A stretch of DNA of 64,000 nucleotides from Acidobacteriota bacterium (GCA_013289875.1 JABCZC010000022.1:1-64000); one strand, 5' to 3'; shown: positions 1 through 8,757, counted from the stretch's first letter. Translations and numbers: made by a program. Notes: generated from the letters alone by a model not told the origin.

Positions 1-817
1 CATTTCCTGCAAAATCGACCCATTCGAGAAAGTGAGCGACCTCGTCGGCCCCGATGCCAAGAGTGATCTCGAGAACTTCCTCGCTGGTCACTTTGCGCGA
101 GAGACTCGCATAGAGACTTGAGCCGCCTTGTTCAATCGTGCCAAAGTGGAATGCGGCGGTGTTCGCGATTACCTGAATATGGTTGGCGTTGCCGAAATCT
201 GCATCCGTTATTGGAATAGCCGTACGGTTGGTAATGGTAACTGCCTGCGGAAACGTGGCGCCAAGATCAGGGTTTGTTGTGCTGCGATAGCGGATGAACC
301 AGCTTGTGTCTACGTTCAGATGCATCAGATTGGTAAGGCGCCCGATATCCTGTGCTCCCGTCGCCTGGCTTCCTTGCAGATTTCGGAATTCATCGAGGTC
401 GGCTGGTTCCTCACCTTTTGACTCCAGATAGGCGTTCAGGAACTCCGCGTGGCTCACTTCGTCCAGCGTGTTGCTGGTTATGTATTGCGCGCCGTCGCCA
501 TCGAGGTTCAGGAAGGCAGCCTGATAGCTGTTTCTGGGTGGCGCCTGGACAACCTCCGGAGGAAGTTCTCCAGGGGTGATACCAGCCAGTTCCGCGTACT
601 GTGTCCATAGGTCGCTTTCGATGAGTTCTGCCGCAGCGAGAAAACGAAGAATCGCCGCATCTCCCTTGGTCAGCCGGCCATTGTCTTGCGCGAAGGCTGA
701 CTTTCCTGTGGTTAGTAATCCGGCACCTATTGTGGCTGCGCCCCCTGCCAGCATTCCGCTTTTCATAAATGAACGGCGGTTTACTGGACGCTTCGCAATG
801 CTTTCAATCTTCTCCAT
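1..817 (-). CDS. Tat-exported ferritin-like domain protein (3' end outside window)
   Basis: An open reading frame runs from an ATG at 817 on the minus strand off the window edge, so about 272 codons are visible and the C-terminus is missing. The N-terminus has a twin-arginine signal (NRRSFMK, residues 13-19), a hydrophobic Ala/Gly stretch and a likely cleavage site after AFA near residue 43. Further in, Glu/His-rich helices (for example AAAELIESDLW and EVSHAEFLNAYLESKGE) resemble the ferritin-like (Ferritin_2 type) family of exported proteins. A GGAGGAG ribosome binding site lies a few bases before the ATG. Metal binding is inferred from the family only, and the substrate is unknown. It reads toward the window edge, with a palindrome-rich region upstream. 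Confidence 0.75.
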   Translation of the reverse strand, partial: MEKIESIAKRPVNRRSFMKSGMLAGGAATIGAGLLTTGKSAFAQDNGRLTKGDAAILRFLAAAELIESDLWTQYAELAGITPGELPPEVVQAPPRNSYQAAFLNLDGDGAQYITSNTLDEVSHAEFLNAYLESKGEEPADLDEFRNLQGSQATGAQDIGRLTNLMHLNVDTSWFIRYRSTTNPDLGATFPQAVTITNRTAIPITDADFGNANHIQVIANTAAFHFGTIEQGGSSLYASLSRKVTSEEVLEITLGIGADEVAHFLEWVDFAGN

Positions 818-902
818 GCTGCTCCTCCACTAGCTGAGTGGGCTTGATACAGCTGCCCGATTGAACGGTAGGCGTTCGCGAAGGAAGAGTTGCCACGGAG
901 AG

Positions 903-973
903 GTCTGGAGACCGTCTTATTGTTGTAAGGGTTATGTCACTCGAAGAGTTCGAGTAAGTTAACACAATGTTAA
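903..973. promoter_or_regulatory. Cluster of three palindromes upstream of the ferritin-like gene
   Basis: Three perfect inverted repeats lie close together: GGTCT-GG-AGACC near 903-914, ACTCGAA-GAG-TTCGAGT at 939-955 and TTAACA-CAA-TGTTAA at 959-973. They sit 86-156 bases upstream of the ATG at 817, in the gap before the pentapeptide gene, where a promoter for the minus-strand gene should lie. They could be operators for one or more repressors. No -35/-10 pair is convincing. Confidence 0.4.
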
Positions 974-1107
974 TTGCCGGCAACTAAAGGATCGAGCTAA
1001 ACGAAACTCAAGTTAGCCATGACGTTGACGGAGAAACGACTAGCTTTCGGTTGTCTCCATCAGTACTCATCGTTCGCATTTCTAACTGTCGAGACTTTGA
1101 AGCTCCA

Positions 1108-1887
1108 TCAATGCTTCGCGGCATTCTGCAGCGCAGCCCACTCTTCGTCGGTCGCGACGGAAACAGCTCCGTGAGCAAGCGCAAACTGAAGGAAGCCGTC
1201 GGGAGCGTTTCTAACTTCGAAGATATTTGCGAGACGCATGGATGAGATTTCTTTCCAACGTATGCCGCTGAGGTTCGCAGTTCGCAGATCCGCATCAGTG
1301 AGGTCGACACGCGCCAGATTCGCTGAACTGAGATTTGCGCCATTGAGGTCCGCTTCAGAGAGGTCGGCATCGGCAAGTTGCGCACGCTCAAAGTTCGCAT
1401 TGCGAAAGTTTGCCGAGCGAAGATTGCAAAAGATGAGATTCGAGGAGCGAAAGACACTTTCCCGCAAGTCCGCGGCTTGAAACGAGCAGCGGCTGAGTCT
1501 TGCGTTTGATAGCTGAACGCCCTGGAGAAACGCCAGGGAACCATCGAGTCCAGTCAGAGCCACGTGATCCAGATTCAACTCCTGCAAGGCCTCGATTCGG
1601 CCACCGCTGCCGCCCTTGCCTTGCGCACTGTTGATAACCGCCCAGGCGGCGTAGTGTCTCTGCCGAGTGCGGTCTGCACTGCCTGCGAAATAAAAGATGA
1701 CGGCGATCAGCACAGAAAAAGTGCCCAGGTTCTCAAGAATTTCAAGCAGCGCCCAGTTGCCGAGCGCCCAGGCCGCCCACTCCATGCACCAGTCGATTTT
1801 CAGCAGCGCAAGGCCCAAGGATGGCTGGCGCTGTCCTCGTCGTTCGGCCCAGCTGGGCGGAGGGAGGGGCTGGTATCGTCGGCGCAT
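1108..1887 (-). CDS. Pentapeptide-repeat membrane protein
   Basis: The product (about 259 aa) has a basic, Pro-rich N-terminus, a hydrophobic segment (LGTFSVLIAVIFYFAG, about residues 48-63) that probably spans the membrane once, and a C-terminal domain of about 15 tandem A(D/N)LxxA-type pentapeptides (DLSEADLNGANLSSANL and similar) that should form a right-handed quadrilateral beta-helix. The frame is open back to 1968, but a strong terminator for the upstream thrB occupies 1969-2002. I therefore place the start at the ATG at 1887, just before the basic segment MRRRYQPLPPP. Function is unknown; such domains often act as scaffolds. No operon partner is evident. Confidence 0.7.
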   Translation of the reverse strand: MRRRYQPLPPPSWAERRGQRQPSLGLALLKIDWCMEWAAWALGNWALLEILENLGTFSVLIAVIFYFAGSADRTRQRHYAAWAVINSAQGKGGSGGRIEALQELNLDHVALTGLDGSLAFLQGVQLSNARLSRCSFQAADLRESVFRSSNLIFCNLRSANFRNANFERAQLADADLSEADLNGANLSSANLARVDLTDADLRTANLSGIRWKEISSMRLANIFEVRNAPDGFLQFALAHGAVSVATDEEWAALQNAAKH

Positions 1888-1968
1888 GCGATTTATTGTC
1901 CACGATCGGTCTTGTTGTTGAGAAGGCCGAGGGGTGTGCGACGACTGTGAAGCGACCCCGAAATTCAA

Positions 1969-2002
1969 AGCGCCCGGGCTCCGATTAAGGAACCCAGGCG
2001 CT
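1969..2002 (-). terminator. Rho-independent terminator of thrC-thrB
   Basis: The minus strand carries a 14-bp stem (two G-T wobbles) with a 6-base loop. Its arms are AGCGCCTGGGTTCC and GGAGCCCGGGCGCT, followed by TTTGAATTT. It lies about 100 bases downstream of the thrB stop and before the next minus-strand gene, so it should end the threonine operon transcript. Confidence 0.85.
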
Positions 2003-2103
2003 AGAGCAGCCCTCCCCCAGAACTGCCCACGCTGCGAAGGTATTGCTTTGCAGGCCTCCTGGCAAGAAATCTTAGGTAATCCTAAGGTAATACAGCTTTT
2101 ACG

Positions 2104-3060
2104 TTACGGGAGTGGTAGTGCCCCAGCGGACATTTCTGCGGGGTGATTTTCGATTTCGCAGTGGAGGATTTCCACCGGGCCGAGACCGGAAATTGCCTGC
2201 CGCACGCGAGCTTCTATGGCATCGATTGCACCGGAAGATTCGACGAGGAGGAGCACAGCAGGCCCTGCTCCGCTCAGTGCGACGCCGAGGATACTTTCCG
2301 AACCAGAGAGCGGCAGAAGGCGCGGGAGCAGCGGGCAGACTTTGCTGCGATAGGGTTGATGCATTCGGTCACGCATGGCTTCCGCGATGAATTCGCCGCG
2401 TCCGGTGGCGAAGGCCGCAGTGAGAACGGCGACACGCTGCAGGTTAGCGACGACATCGGCGCGGTTGTAAGCCGGCGGGAGAACGGCTCGAGAGGCTGCG
2501 GTGGCGAGAGGCTTCTCGGGTATGGCGACGAGCGCTTCCCATGCAGAGGGCGCCGGTAGAGAAACAGCGCGCAGCTTGACTCCGTCCCAGCAGCCGGCGA
2601 CGAAGCCCCCTAGCCAGCAGGCGGAAGCATTGTCGGGGTGGCCTTCGAGTCTGGTGGCTTCGGTGAGAATTCGTTCGCGATTCCAGCCAAGCCTGCCGAA
2701 ATGCGCAGCAAGCGCCACGCCGGCAAGACGCACGGCGGCTGAAGAACCGCAGCCCATTCCGAGCGGGATCCCGTTGTTGACCTCGAGAGCGAGTGGTCGG
2801 AGTTCGCGATTATTCGCGGCGAGAGTCTTGCGGTAGACGTCGAGAAGCAAGTTGCGGTCGATCGCTCCGCAGACCTCCGGATTGCGGCCGGTGGCGCGAA
2901 TGGAGAACGCCTCAGCTTCGCGGGCGTCGATTTCGAGATAAAAATTCAGGGCAATCGCGAGCGTGTCGAAACCTGGACCGACGTTCGCCGATGTTGCGGG
3001 CAGACGCAGATGAAGTTCCGTTGCGCCTGAGATTTGTTCTCCGATTGCCTGTTCTGTCAT
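2104..3060 (-). CDS. thrB: Homoserine kinase (GHMP family)
   Basis: Phosphorylates L-homoserine with ATP to O-phosphohomoserine, the step before threonine synthase. The 318-aa protein has the GHMP layout: an N-terminal LRLPATSANVGPGFDTLAIA segment, the ATP-binding loop GIPLGMGCGSSAAV around residue 100, and a C-terminal GAGPAVLLL motif. Length matches bacterial ThrB. The ATG overlaps the thrC stop by 4 bases, so the two are translationally coupled in the order thrC-thrB. The aspartate-branch enzymes upstream of homoserine are not in this window. Confidence 0.95.
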   Translation of the reverse strand: MTEQAIGEQISGATELHLRLPATSANVGPGFDTLAIALNFYLEIDAREAEAFSIRATGRNPEVCGAIDRNLLLDVYRKTLAANNRELRPLALEVNNGIPLGMGCGSSAAVRLAGVALAAHFGRLGWNRERILTEATRLEGHPDNASACWLGGFVAGCWDGVKLRAVSLPAPSAWEALVAIPEKPLATAASRAVLPPAYNRADVVANLQRVAVLTAAFATGRGEFIAEAMRDRMHQPYRSKVCPLLPRLLPLSGSESILGVALSGAGPAVLLLVESSGAIDAIEARVRQAISGLGPVEILHCEIENHPAEMSAGALPLP

Positions 3061-4424
3061 TGCGCGGCCCGCTCGAGAGCGCGGAGGACCTGGTCGACGT
3101 CCGCCTCGAGCTCGACAGTGTTGCGGCGCGTGGAGTCGATCTCTGAGCGGAGCGTTGTCAGCTCATCGTCGCGAAGCAGATCGCCGCGATGGTATTGGAT
3201 GGTGTAGTCGGAGTCCTTGAGGGTGTGACCGGTGAGCAGCAGCACTACGGTTTCCGATGCCTCGATCTTCCCTGCCCCGATGAATCTCTTCAATCCAGCC
3301 AGTGTGACGGCGGACGCGGGTTCGCAGCCGATGCCTTCGGCTCCGATCTCAGCCTTGGCTAGGGCGATCTCAGCTTCCGACACCTGCTCGACCCAGCCTC
3401 CGCTCGCATGGACGACGCGGACGGCTTTGCGCCAGGACGCGGGATTGCCGATGCGGATGGCGCTGGCGCGTGTGTGTGCCTCGACGGGCGTGATCGACTG
3501 GCCGTCGTTGGCCTGCATGCTGCGATAGAGCGGATTCGCGCCTTCAGCCTGCACGACGGAGATTTTTGGGACGCGGTCGGTGAGGCCGAGGTGCTTCATC
3601 TCAAGAAATGCCTTGCCGAGGGCGGAGCTGTTGGCAAGGTTGCCGCCGGGCACGATGAGATGGTCAGGAACCCGCCAGTCAAGTTCCTCGGCGATTTCCA
3701 GGGCTGGCGTTTTTTGCCCTTCAAGGCGATACGGGTTTACAGAATTGAGCAGATAGACCGGCGCGCGGCGGACAATTTCTGCGAGTACGCGCACACAGCC
3801 GTCGAAGTCGGTGCGAAGCTGGCAGGTGAGCGCGCCGTAGTCGAGGGCCTGCGAGAGCTTCCCCCAAGCGATTTTGCCTTCAGGGATGAGCACCAGGCTG
3901 CGCATGCCGGCACGCGCGGCGTATGCAGCCATTGCAGCCGATGTATTTCCAGTAGAAGCGCAGGCAACCCAGGCAAATCCCCGCTCGCGCGCGACGGAGA
4001 GGGCGGCGGTCATGCCCGTGTCTTTGAACGAGCCAGTCGGGTTCATGCCCTGATGTTTGGCATAGAGGCTGGCGATGCCGGTCGCGCGGGCGGCCCGATA
4101 AAGGGCATAGAGCGGCGTGTTGCCCTCGCGAAGGGAGACAATGCTGTCTTCGTCGCGCAGGATGGGCAGGAGATCGCGAAAGCGCCACACTCCGCTTTGG
4201 TCTTTGAGATCGGTGGAGGTGCGACGCTCTTTCCAGAGCCAGCGAAGGGCGCTGGGGTTGGGAAAGTTACGCTTGGCTGAGGTGCCTGCTTGCACGCTCC
4301 ATGCAGGATACTCGACCTCGAACAGATCTCCGCATTCCGCGCAGCGGAAATTCTCTTTCAGATCTTCGTGCGCGATCACGCGAGCGCATCCGGTACAGCG
4401 CAATTGGTGGGTGTCCTGCATCAT
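3057..4424 (-). CDS. thrC: Threonine synthase
   Basis: Pyridoxal-phosphate enzyme converting O-phosphohomoserine to threonine. An N-terminal zinc-ribbon-like segment (CTGC ... CAEC, about residues 9-31) precedes the fold-type II catalytic domain. The PLP-binding lysine is in NPTGSFKDTG and the phosphate-binding loop is ACASTGNTSAA. The frame is open to 4463, but the start is best placed at one of two adjacent ATGs (4424 or 4421), which begin the conserved MMQDTHQLRCTGC sequence. It is the first gene of the thrC-thrB operon and is divergent from the molybdate genes across about 120 bases. Confidence 0.93.
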   Translation of the reverse strand: MMQDTHQLRCTGCARVIAHEDLKENFRCAECGDLFEVEYPAWSVQAGTSAKRNFPNPSALRWLWKERRTSTDLKDQSGVWRFRDLLPILRDEDSIVSLREGNTPLYALYRAARATGIASLYAKHQGMNPTGSFKDTGMTAALSVARERGFAWVACASTGNTSAAMAAYAARAGMRSLVLIPEGKIAWGKLSQALDYGALTCQLRTDFDGCVRVLAEIVRRAPVYLLNSVNPYRLEGQKTPALEIAEELDWRVPDHLIVPGGNLANSSALGKAFLEMKHLGLTDRVPKISVVQAEGANPLYRSMQANDGQSITPVEAHTRASAIRIGNPASWRKAVRVVHASGGWVEQVSEAEIALAKAEIGAEGIGCEPASAVTLAGLKRFIGAGKIEASETVVLLLTGHTLKDSDYTIQYHRGDLLRDDELTTLRSEIDSTRRNTVELEADVDQVLRALERAAQ

Positions 4425-4504
4425 GCTGATTCTCTTCAGAATACCAGTGCGCCCCCTGACCACTCAGCCAGAGGGGTTATTGAACAGGGTCAGCGATTGG
4501 GGTC

Positions 4505-4543
4505 CGATTCGTATAAACCTGCCGGCAATTTCATATAAAATCG
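4505..4543. promoter_or_regulatory. Possible molybdate-operon promoter/operator
   Basis: An AT-rich stretch just before the GTG start of the regulator gene contains CATATAAAAT, a plausible -10 region. It is bounded by CGATT (4505-4509) and AATCG (4539-4543), an imperfect dyad that includes TAT/ATA. It is not the E. coli ModE consensus, and its use as an operator for the adjacent HTH-TOBE protein is inference. Confidence 0.3.
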
Positions 4544-4547
4544 TCTC

Positions 4548-4949
4548 GTGGCTTCTCTGTTGACACCTCGAGCGGCAGCACTGCGTCTGGGAATTTCCTA
4601 TCCAACGATCAAACAGTGGATTTATCGGGGAAAGATCAAGACGGCAAAGACACCGGGCGGGCACTATCGGATTCCCGAGGCGGAGTTGGACAGCTTTCTG
4701 CACAAGGCGAAGCGTCCGGATACTCCGAGGCGGGAGATGATGCGCAGTGTGAGCGGGCGCAACCAGCTTACGGGCCGCATTGTGGAGTTGAAGTACGACG
4801 GATTGCTGGCGCAGGTGAAGCTTTCGATTGGCGGCCAGATTATCACGTCGATTATTACTGCCGAGGCCGCCCGCGAGATGCAACTCGAGATAGGTGAAAC
4901 CGTCGCGGCGCTGGTGAAATCGACCGAGGTGATGGTGCTGCGTGTTTGA
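4548..4949 (+). CDS. HTH-TOBE molybdate-responsive regulator
   Basis: A 133-aa protein fusing an N-terminal MerR/excisionase-type helix-turn-helix (TPRAAALRLGISYPTIKQWI and the wing TPGGHYRIPEAEL, about residues 5-50) to a C-terminal TOBE/Mop domain (NQLTGRIVELKYDGLLAQVK through VAALVKSTEVMVLRV). TOBE domains bind molybdate or tungstate, so this is probably a one-component sensor of oxyanion level controlling the operon that follows. Translation starts at GTG 4548. The gene overlaps modA by 8 bases, so regulator and transporter are co-translated. Confidence 0.85.
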   Translation: MASLLTPRAAALRLGISYPTIKQWIYRGKIKTAKTPGGHYRIPEAELDSFLHKAKRPDTPRREMMRSVSGRNQLTGRIVELKYDGLLAQVKLSIGGQIITSIITAEAAREMQLEIGETVAALVKSTEVMVLRV

Positions 4950-5727
4950 GAATCGGCGGGGGTTCCTCCTTGCGGCGATAGCCGTGATTACGCTGCCGTT
5001 GGCCGCGCAAACGACGTCAGCGGCACCACGGGCGCTGCGCATCGCTGCGGCGGCGGATTTGCAGCCCGTGCTTCCGGATGTTTTAGCCAGGTTTACGGCA
5101 GACGGCAACATTCATGTTGACGTCACGTATCAGTCATCGGCCACCCTGGCAACGCAGATCATGAACGGCGCACCATTCGATCTTTTTCTGGCCGCGGATT
5201 TGAGCTTTCCTCAACGGGTGATTGCGGCGACGCTTGCGGAAGAAGCGCAGCCGATAACCTATGCGCGCGGCACGCTAGTGTTGTGGACGAGGAATGACTC
5301 CCGTTTCAAGAATCTTTCTATGGATTCGCTGCGCGATCCAGATTTGAAATCGCTGGCGGTTGCGAATGCGGAGCACGCTCCTTACGGGCGCGCCGCTCAG
5401 GCGGCGCTCAAGCATCTCGGGCTGTATCAGCAGGTCGAATCGAAGCTGGTGATTGCCGAAAATATTGCGCAGACGGCGCAGTATGTTGAATCGGGAAATG
5501 CGGAGCTGGGGCTGATATCCCTCACCTCGGCGCTGACTCCCCGCCTGAAGGTGAGTGGGCACTGCGTAGTGGTTCCGCAGGATGCGTATCCGCCGATCTT
5601 GCAAGGCGCGGTGATCGTGAAAAGGGCAGGCGCGAATTCGGCCGACGCGCATCGTTTTCTGGATTTTTTGATGTCGGCTCCAATTCAAAGCCAGCTTGCC
5701 GATCGCGGCCTGGCTCCAGCGAAATAG
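4942..5727 (+). CDS. modA: Molybdate ABC transporter substrate-binding protein
   Basis: The 261-aa protein has a signal peptide (hydrophobic LLAAIAVITLPLAAQ, cleavage near residue 27) followed by the type 2 periplasmic-binding fold. ModA signatures are present: LRIAAAADLQPVLPDVLARF, the oxyanion-contact segment VTYQSSATLATQI, and DLFLAADLSFP. It should capture molybdate or tungstate outside the inner membrane and deliver it to ModB. The start is GTG at 4942, inside the end of the regulator gene. It is followed by modB after 3 bases. Confidence 0.93.
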   Translation: MFENRRGFLLAAIAVITLPLAAQTTSAAPRALRIAAAADLQPVLPDVLARFTADGNIHVDVTYQSSATLATQIMNGAPFDLFLAADLSFPQRVIAATLAEEAQPITYARGTLVLWTRNDSRFKNLSMDSLRDPDLKSLAVANAEHAPYGRAAQAALKHLGLYQQVESKLVIAENIAQTAQYVESGNAELGLISLTSALTPRLKVSGHCVVVPQDAYPPILQGAVIVKRAGANSADAHRFLDFLMSAPIQSQLADRGLAPAK

Positions 5728-5730
5728 GCG

Positions 5731-6405
5731 ATGGATCTTCAGGCGCTGGCTCTGACTCTCCGGCTCGCTGTCGTCACAACGGCGCTGCTTCTCGTGATCG
5801 CTGTTCCTGTTGCTTACTGGATCGCGTTCTCTGGATCGCGTCTGCGTGCTTTGGTAGAGGCTGTCTCTACGCTGCCGTTGCTGCTGCCACCGACGGTGCT
5901 GGGCTTTTATCTGCTGGTGCTGCTGGGGCCAAGAACACCTTTTGGGCGAGCGTGGATTCAGCTTACCGGTCACCCGCTGGCGTTTTCGTTTACCGGTCTG
6001 GTGGTTGGATCGGTGATCTATAGCTTTCCATTTGCGGTGCAGCCACTGGTGGCTGGATTCTCAGGCGTTGACACCGCATTGCTGGAGCAGGCTCGGCTGC
6101 TGGGCGCTTCGCGGTTGCGCCTGTTGCGCGCAGTGTTGCTGCCGCTCACGGCTCGATCTGTTTTGACGGCTGCTGTGCTGTGCTTCACGCATACCGTCGG
6201 CGAGTTCGGCGTGGTGCTGATGATTGGCGGAGATATTCCGGGGGCTACGCGAACGCTGTCGATTTCGATCTACGACCAGGTGCAGGACTTTGCCTATACG
6301 CAGGCTAACCGAACTGCGCTGGTGCTGGTGGTGATCTCTGTGGCCGCGCTGGTGCTGCTGTATTCGCGGCGGCGTCATGGCTTGAGCGAGGCACGGCATG
6401 GTTGA
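5731..6405 (+). CDS. modB: Molybdate ABC transporter permease
   Basis: A 224-aa integral membrane protein with about five membrane segments and the binding-protein-dependent permease signature in the coupling loop (EQARLLGASRLRLLRAVLLPL, about residues 115-135). ModB-specific sequence includes LPPTVLGFYLLVLLGP and the GEFGVVLMIGGDIPGATRT segment. It forms the transmembrane channel with ModC as ATPase. The 3' end overlaps modC by 8 bases. Confidence 0.93.
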   Translation: MDLQALALTLRLAVVTTALLLVIAVPVAYWIAFSGSRLRALVEAVSTLPLLLPPTVLGFYLLVLLGPRTPFGRAWIQLTGHPLAFSFTGLVVGSVIYSFPFAVQPLVAGFSGVDTALLEQARLLGASRLRLLRAVLLPLTARSVLTAAVLCFTHTVGEFGVVLMIGGDIPGATRTLSISIYDQVQDFAYTQANRTALVLVVISVAALVLLYSRRRHGLSEARHG

Positions 6406-7120
6406 AGGCACAATACTCCGGGCGGATGTGCGGTACGGCCGAGGCGCTTTCGTGCTGGAGGCGCGCTTCGAGCTGCGATCCGACTGGACGGTTCTCTTTG
6501 GGCCTTCCGGCGCCGGAAAGACGACGCTGCTGCGTATCGTCTCCGGATTGATTGCGCCGGATCGCGGGCGGATTTCCCTGGAGCAGCGGGTGCTGGTGGA
6601 CACTGATACGCGATTGTCAGTTGCGCCGGGGCGGCGGGGGATCGGTTTCGTTACCCAGCAAGCGGCGCTGTTTCCGCACCTGACGGCGCAGGCAAACGTG
6701 GCGTTCGGGCTGCAATCGCTGACCGATGATAGGCTGGAAGCGCGGGTTGGCGAGATGCTGCAATTATTCGACGCTGAATCGCTGGCGGATCGCAAACCGG
6801 ACCGGTTGTCCGGAGGCGAAAAGCAGCGAGTTGCGTTGGCTCGGGCGCTGGCTCCGCAGCCGGCGCTTTTGCTGCTCGATGAACCATTCGCGGCGCTGGA
6901 TGCCGCCGCCAGGAGTGCGATCGCCGAGAGTCTGCGAGCGAGCGGGGTGCCCGTTTTGTATGTCTCGCACGATCTGGCCGATGCGTGGCAGATGAATGTC
7001 GACGCGATCGTGCTGGAGGCTGGGCGGATTGAAGCTCAGGGTCCGGCGCGAGACGTGCTGGCTCCGTATCGGGAGCGGGTGCTCGAACAGCTTGGGATGG
7101 AGCGCAGCGTCAGAGCTTGA
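6398..7120 (+). CDS. modC: Molybdate ABC transporter ATP-binding protein
   Basis: A 240-aa ABC ATPase with Walker A GPSGAGKTTLL (about residues 35-45), a Q-loop in GFVTQQAALFPHL, signature LSGGEKQRVALARAL, Walker B LLLLDEPFAALD and the switch histidine in VLYVSHDLADA. It energises molybdate uptake. At 240 aa it lacks the C-terminal TOBE regulatory domain of long ModC proteins; that domain is instead carried by the first gene of the operon. The 3' end overlaps the convergent murB by 11 bases. Confidence 0.92.
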   Translation: MVEGTILRADVRYGRGAFVLEARFELRSDWTVLFGPSGAGKTTLLRIVSGLIAPDRGRISLEQRVLVDTDTRLSVAPGRRGIGFVTQQAALFPHLTAQANVAFGLQSLTDDRLEARVGEMLQLFDAESLADRKPDRLSGGEKQRVALARALAPQPALLLLDEPFAALDAAARSAIAESLRASGVPVLYVSHDLADAWQMNVDAIVLEAGRIEAQGPARDVLAPYRERVLEQLGMERSVRA

Positions 7121-8165
7121 ATTCGGGGCCCAGCGTTTCCGCCCCCAAGAAAACGGGTTCGGGCTCAAGACGGATGCGGAACTGTCGCTCGACTGCGGCG
7201 ACGATTTGATCGCGGAGAGCGAGGATGTCGGTGGCCTTCGCGTTTCCTCTGTTGATGAGGGCGAGGGTGTGGCGGCTCGAGATTCCGGCCGGACCCAGTG
7301 CATAGCCCTTGTGAAAACCGGCCTGCTCCACCAGCCAGGCGGCTGGCACCTTGAAGAAGCCTTCTCCTGCTGGATAGCTCGGAACGGCAGCAACAAATTT
7401 AGCCGCAATGCGTGAGAAGCGTTCCGCGCCAATGATGGGATTCTTGAAGAAGCTTCCTGCGCTGCGGCAGTCGGGATCGCCGTCGGCGATGAGCATCCCT
7501 TTCTGGTGACGAATGCGTCTGACGGCACTGCTCACTTCACCAAGAGAGGGCTCGGATGCTCCGGCAAAGTGCTTTTTCAGATCCAGGTAGGCGAGATGGG
7601 CAGGACCATCTTTTCTGAGAGCGTAGTCGACGCGCGTGACGATGTATCGTCCGCGCTGAGTCGAGTTAAAGATGCTGCGACGGTAGGAGAATTTGCACTT
7701 CGCCGGCGGCAAATCCTTGACTTCGAGGCTATTTAGATCGAGCACACGGACGGCAGCGATGGTTTCGGCGACTTCCTGTCCGTATGCTCCAACGTTTTGG
7801 ACCGGCGTGCCACCCACAGTGCCAGGGATGCCGGCGAGGCATTCGACACCGCCGTAATTTTGTGCAACAGCGTAAGTGACGAATTCGTCCCAGTTCTCAC
7901 CGGCTCCAACGCGGAAGAGGTGATAGGCCTGCTCGATTCCTCTCAAAGCGATATGGAGCACCAACCCGGGAAAGCCTTCGTCGGAGACGAGAAGATTGCT
8001 CCCTCCGCCGAGGATGAAGAGCGGCAGATTACGGCTGCGCGCGAAGTCGGTGGCCTCAAGAATCTCATCTTCGCTCGTCGCCTCCGCGAACCAGCGTGCT
8101 GGGCCTCCGATCTTGAAGGTCGTGTAGGGAGCCAGCGAGACGTATTCGCAGAATTGCAAACTCAT
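7110..8165 (-). CDS. murB: UDP-N-acetylenolpyruvoylglucosamine reductase
   Basis: Cytoplasmic FAD enzyme that reduces UDP-GlcNAc-enolpyruvate to UDP-MurNAc in peptidoglycan synthesis. The 351-aa protein has the FAD-binding segments NTTFK-like YTTFKIGGPARWF and LPLFILGGGSNLLVSDEGF, the type I Tyr loop FSYRRSIFN, and the conserved Ser general-acid region RSAGSFFKNP. It lies last in a minus-strand string parD-parE-murB. Its ATG overlaps the parE stop (ATGA), so it is translationally coupled to a toxin gene, which is unusual for an essential enzyme. It converges on modC with an 11-base overlap. Confidence 0.95.
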   Translation of the reverse strand: MSLQFCEYVSLAPYTTFKIGGPARWFAEATSEDEILEATDFARSRNLPLFILGGGSNLLVSDEGFPGLVLHIALRGIEQAYHLFRVGAGENWDEFVTYAVAQNYGGVECLAGIPGTVGGTPVQNVGAYGQEVAETIAAVRVLDLNSLEVKDLPPAKCKFSYRRSIFNSTQRGRYIVTRVDYALRKDGPAHLAYLDLKKHFAGASEPSLGEVSSAVRRIRHQKGMLIADGDPDCRSAGSFFKNPIIGAERFSRIAAKFVAAVPSYPAGEGFFKVPAAWLVEQAGFHKGYALGPAGISSRHTLALINRGNAKATDILALRDQIVAAVERQFRIRLEPEPVFLGAETLGPEFKL

Positions 8166-8479
8166 CGGCTTTTCCTGCTGGATTTCAAGTTCTTAGGGAT
8201 ATCGCGACCACCGTATAAAACGCGGACAATAGTCACCGTTCGAGCCTCGATGCGAAAGGCTATTGAAATGCGTCTTTCAAATCCCACTACGCGGACGCCG
8301 CGCGAGACGTGATACCAAGCCGTACCACGTTCTGGAAAATGGCTCAATGTCAGGCAAAAATCGCGGATGCGCTCAAAGTAGGCAAGAGCCCGCGACGGGT
8401 CGCTTTGCCCGGCGATGTAGTCATAAATTGAAGCCAGATCAGCCTGCGATTTCCTGCTGAACTTTACTTTGTGAATCAC
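8162..8479 (-). CDS. ParE/RelE-family toxin
   Basis: A 105-aa basic protein with the ParE-superfamily pattern: FSRKSQADLASIYDYIAGQSDP at the N-terminus, an FPERGTAWY middle, and the C-terminal strand IVRVLYGGRDI typical of ParE toxins. ParE members usually act on DNA gyrase; RelE members cleave mRNA. The VLYGGRDI ending favours ParE. It overlaps the antitoxin gene upstream and murB downstream by 4 bases each. Target and activity are inferred from family. Confidence 0.82.
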   Translation of the reverse strand: MIHKVKFSRKSQADLASIYDYIAGQSDPSRALAYFERIRDFCLTLSHFPERGTAWYHVSRGVRVVGFERRISIAFRIEARTVTIVRVLYGGRDIPKNLKSSRKSR

Positions 8480-8757
8480 GCCGATTTTCGCGTCCGCCTG
8501 GCATGATGGGCATAGATGGCAGCGGTGAGTTCCTCGGCCGAGACGACTTGAGAAGGATCAGCATCGATCTCTTCACACACAGGGACAACTTCTTCTCTCA
8601 GCCACCGCTCCATCGCCTCGTCACGCTCCTGCAAGGCTCGAAGACCGGCGCGCACAACTTCGCTGGCGGAAGCGTAGGCTCCCGATTCAACTTTGCTATC
8701 GATATAGCGGGCTTGGACAGCCGGCAGACTGAAGGTTCGCTTTGCTGGCGAGGGCAT
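8476..8757 (-). CDS. ParD-family antitoxin
   Basis: A 93-aa protein with an N-terminal ribbon-helix-helix region (FSLPAVQARYIDSKVESGAYASASEVVRAGL, with the family's GxYxSxSEVVRxGLR pattern), followed by an acidic C-terminal tail that should wrap and neutralise the toxin. It precedes the ParE gene with an ATGA overlap. A GAGGAGAAAA ribosome binding site lies upstream. A 17-bp inverted repeat at 8792-8808 is the probable autoregulatory operator. Confidence 0.85.
   Translation of the reverse strand: MPSPAKRTFSLPAVQARYIDSKVESGAYASASEVVRAGLRALQERDEAMERWLREEVVPVCEEIDADPSQVVSAEELTAAIYAHHARRTRKSA

Noticed and set aside
3408-4280. 290-codon frame on the plus strand, antisense to thrC
   Set aside because: High-GC shadow frame; thrC on the other strand has clear conserved motifs.
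4500-4548. Canonical ModE operator
   Set aside because: The sequence does not match the E. coli ModE site; only a weak dyad was kept as low confidence.
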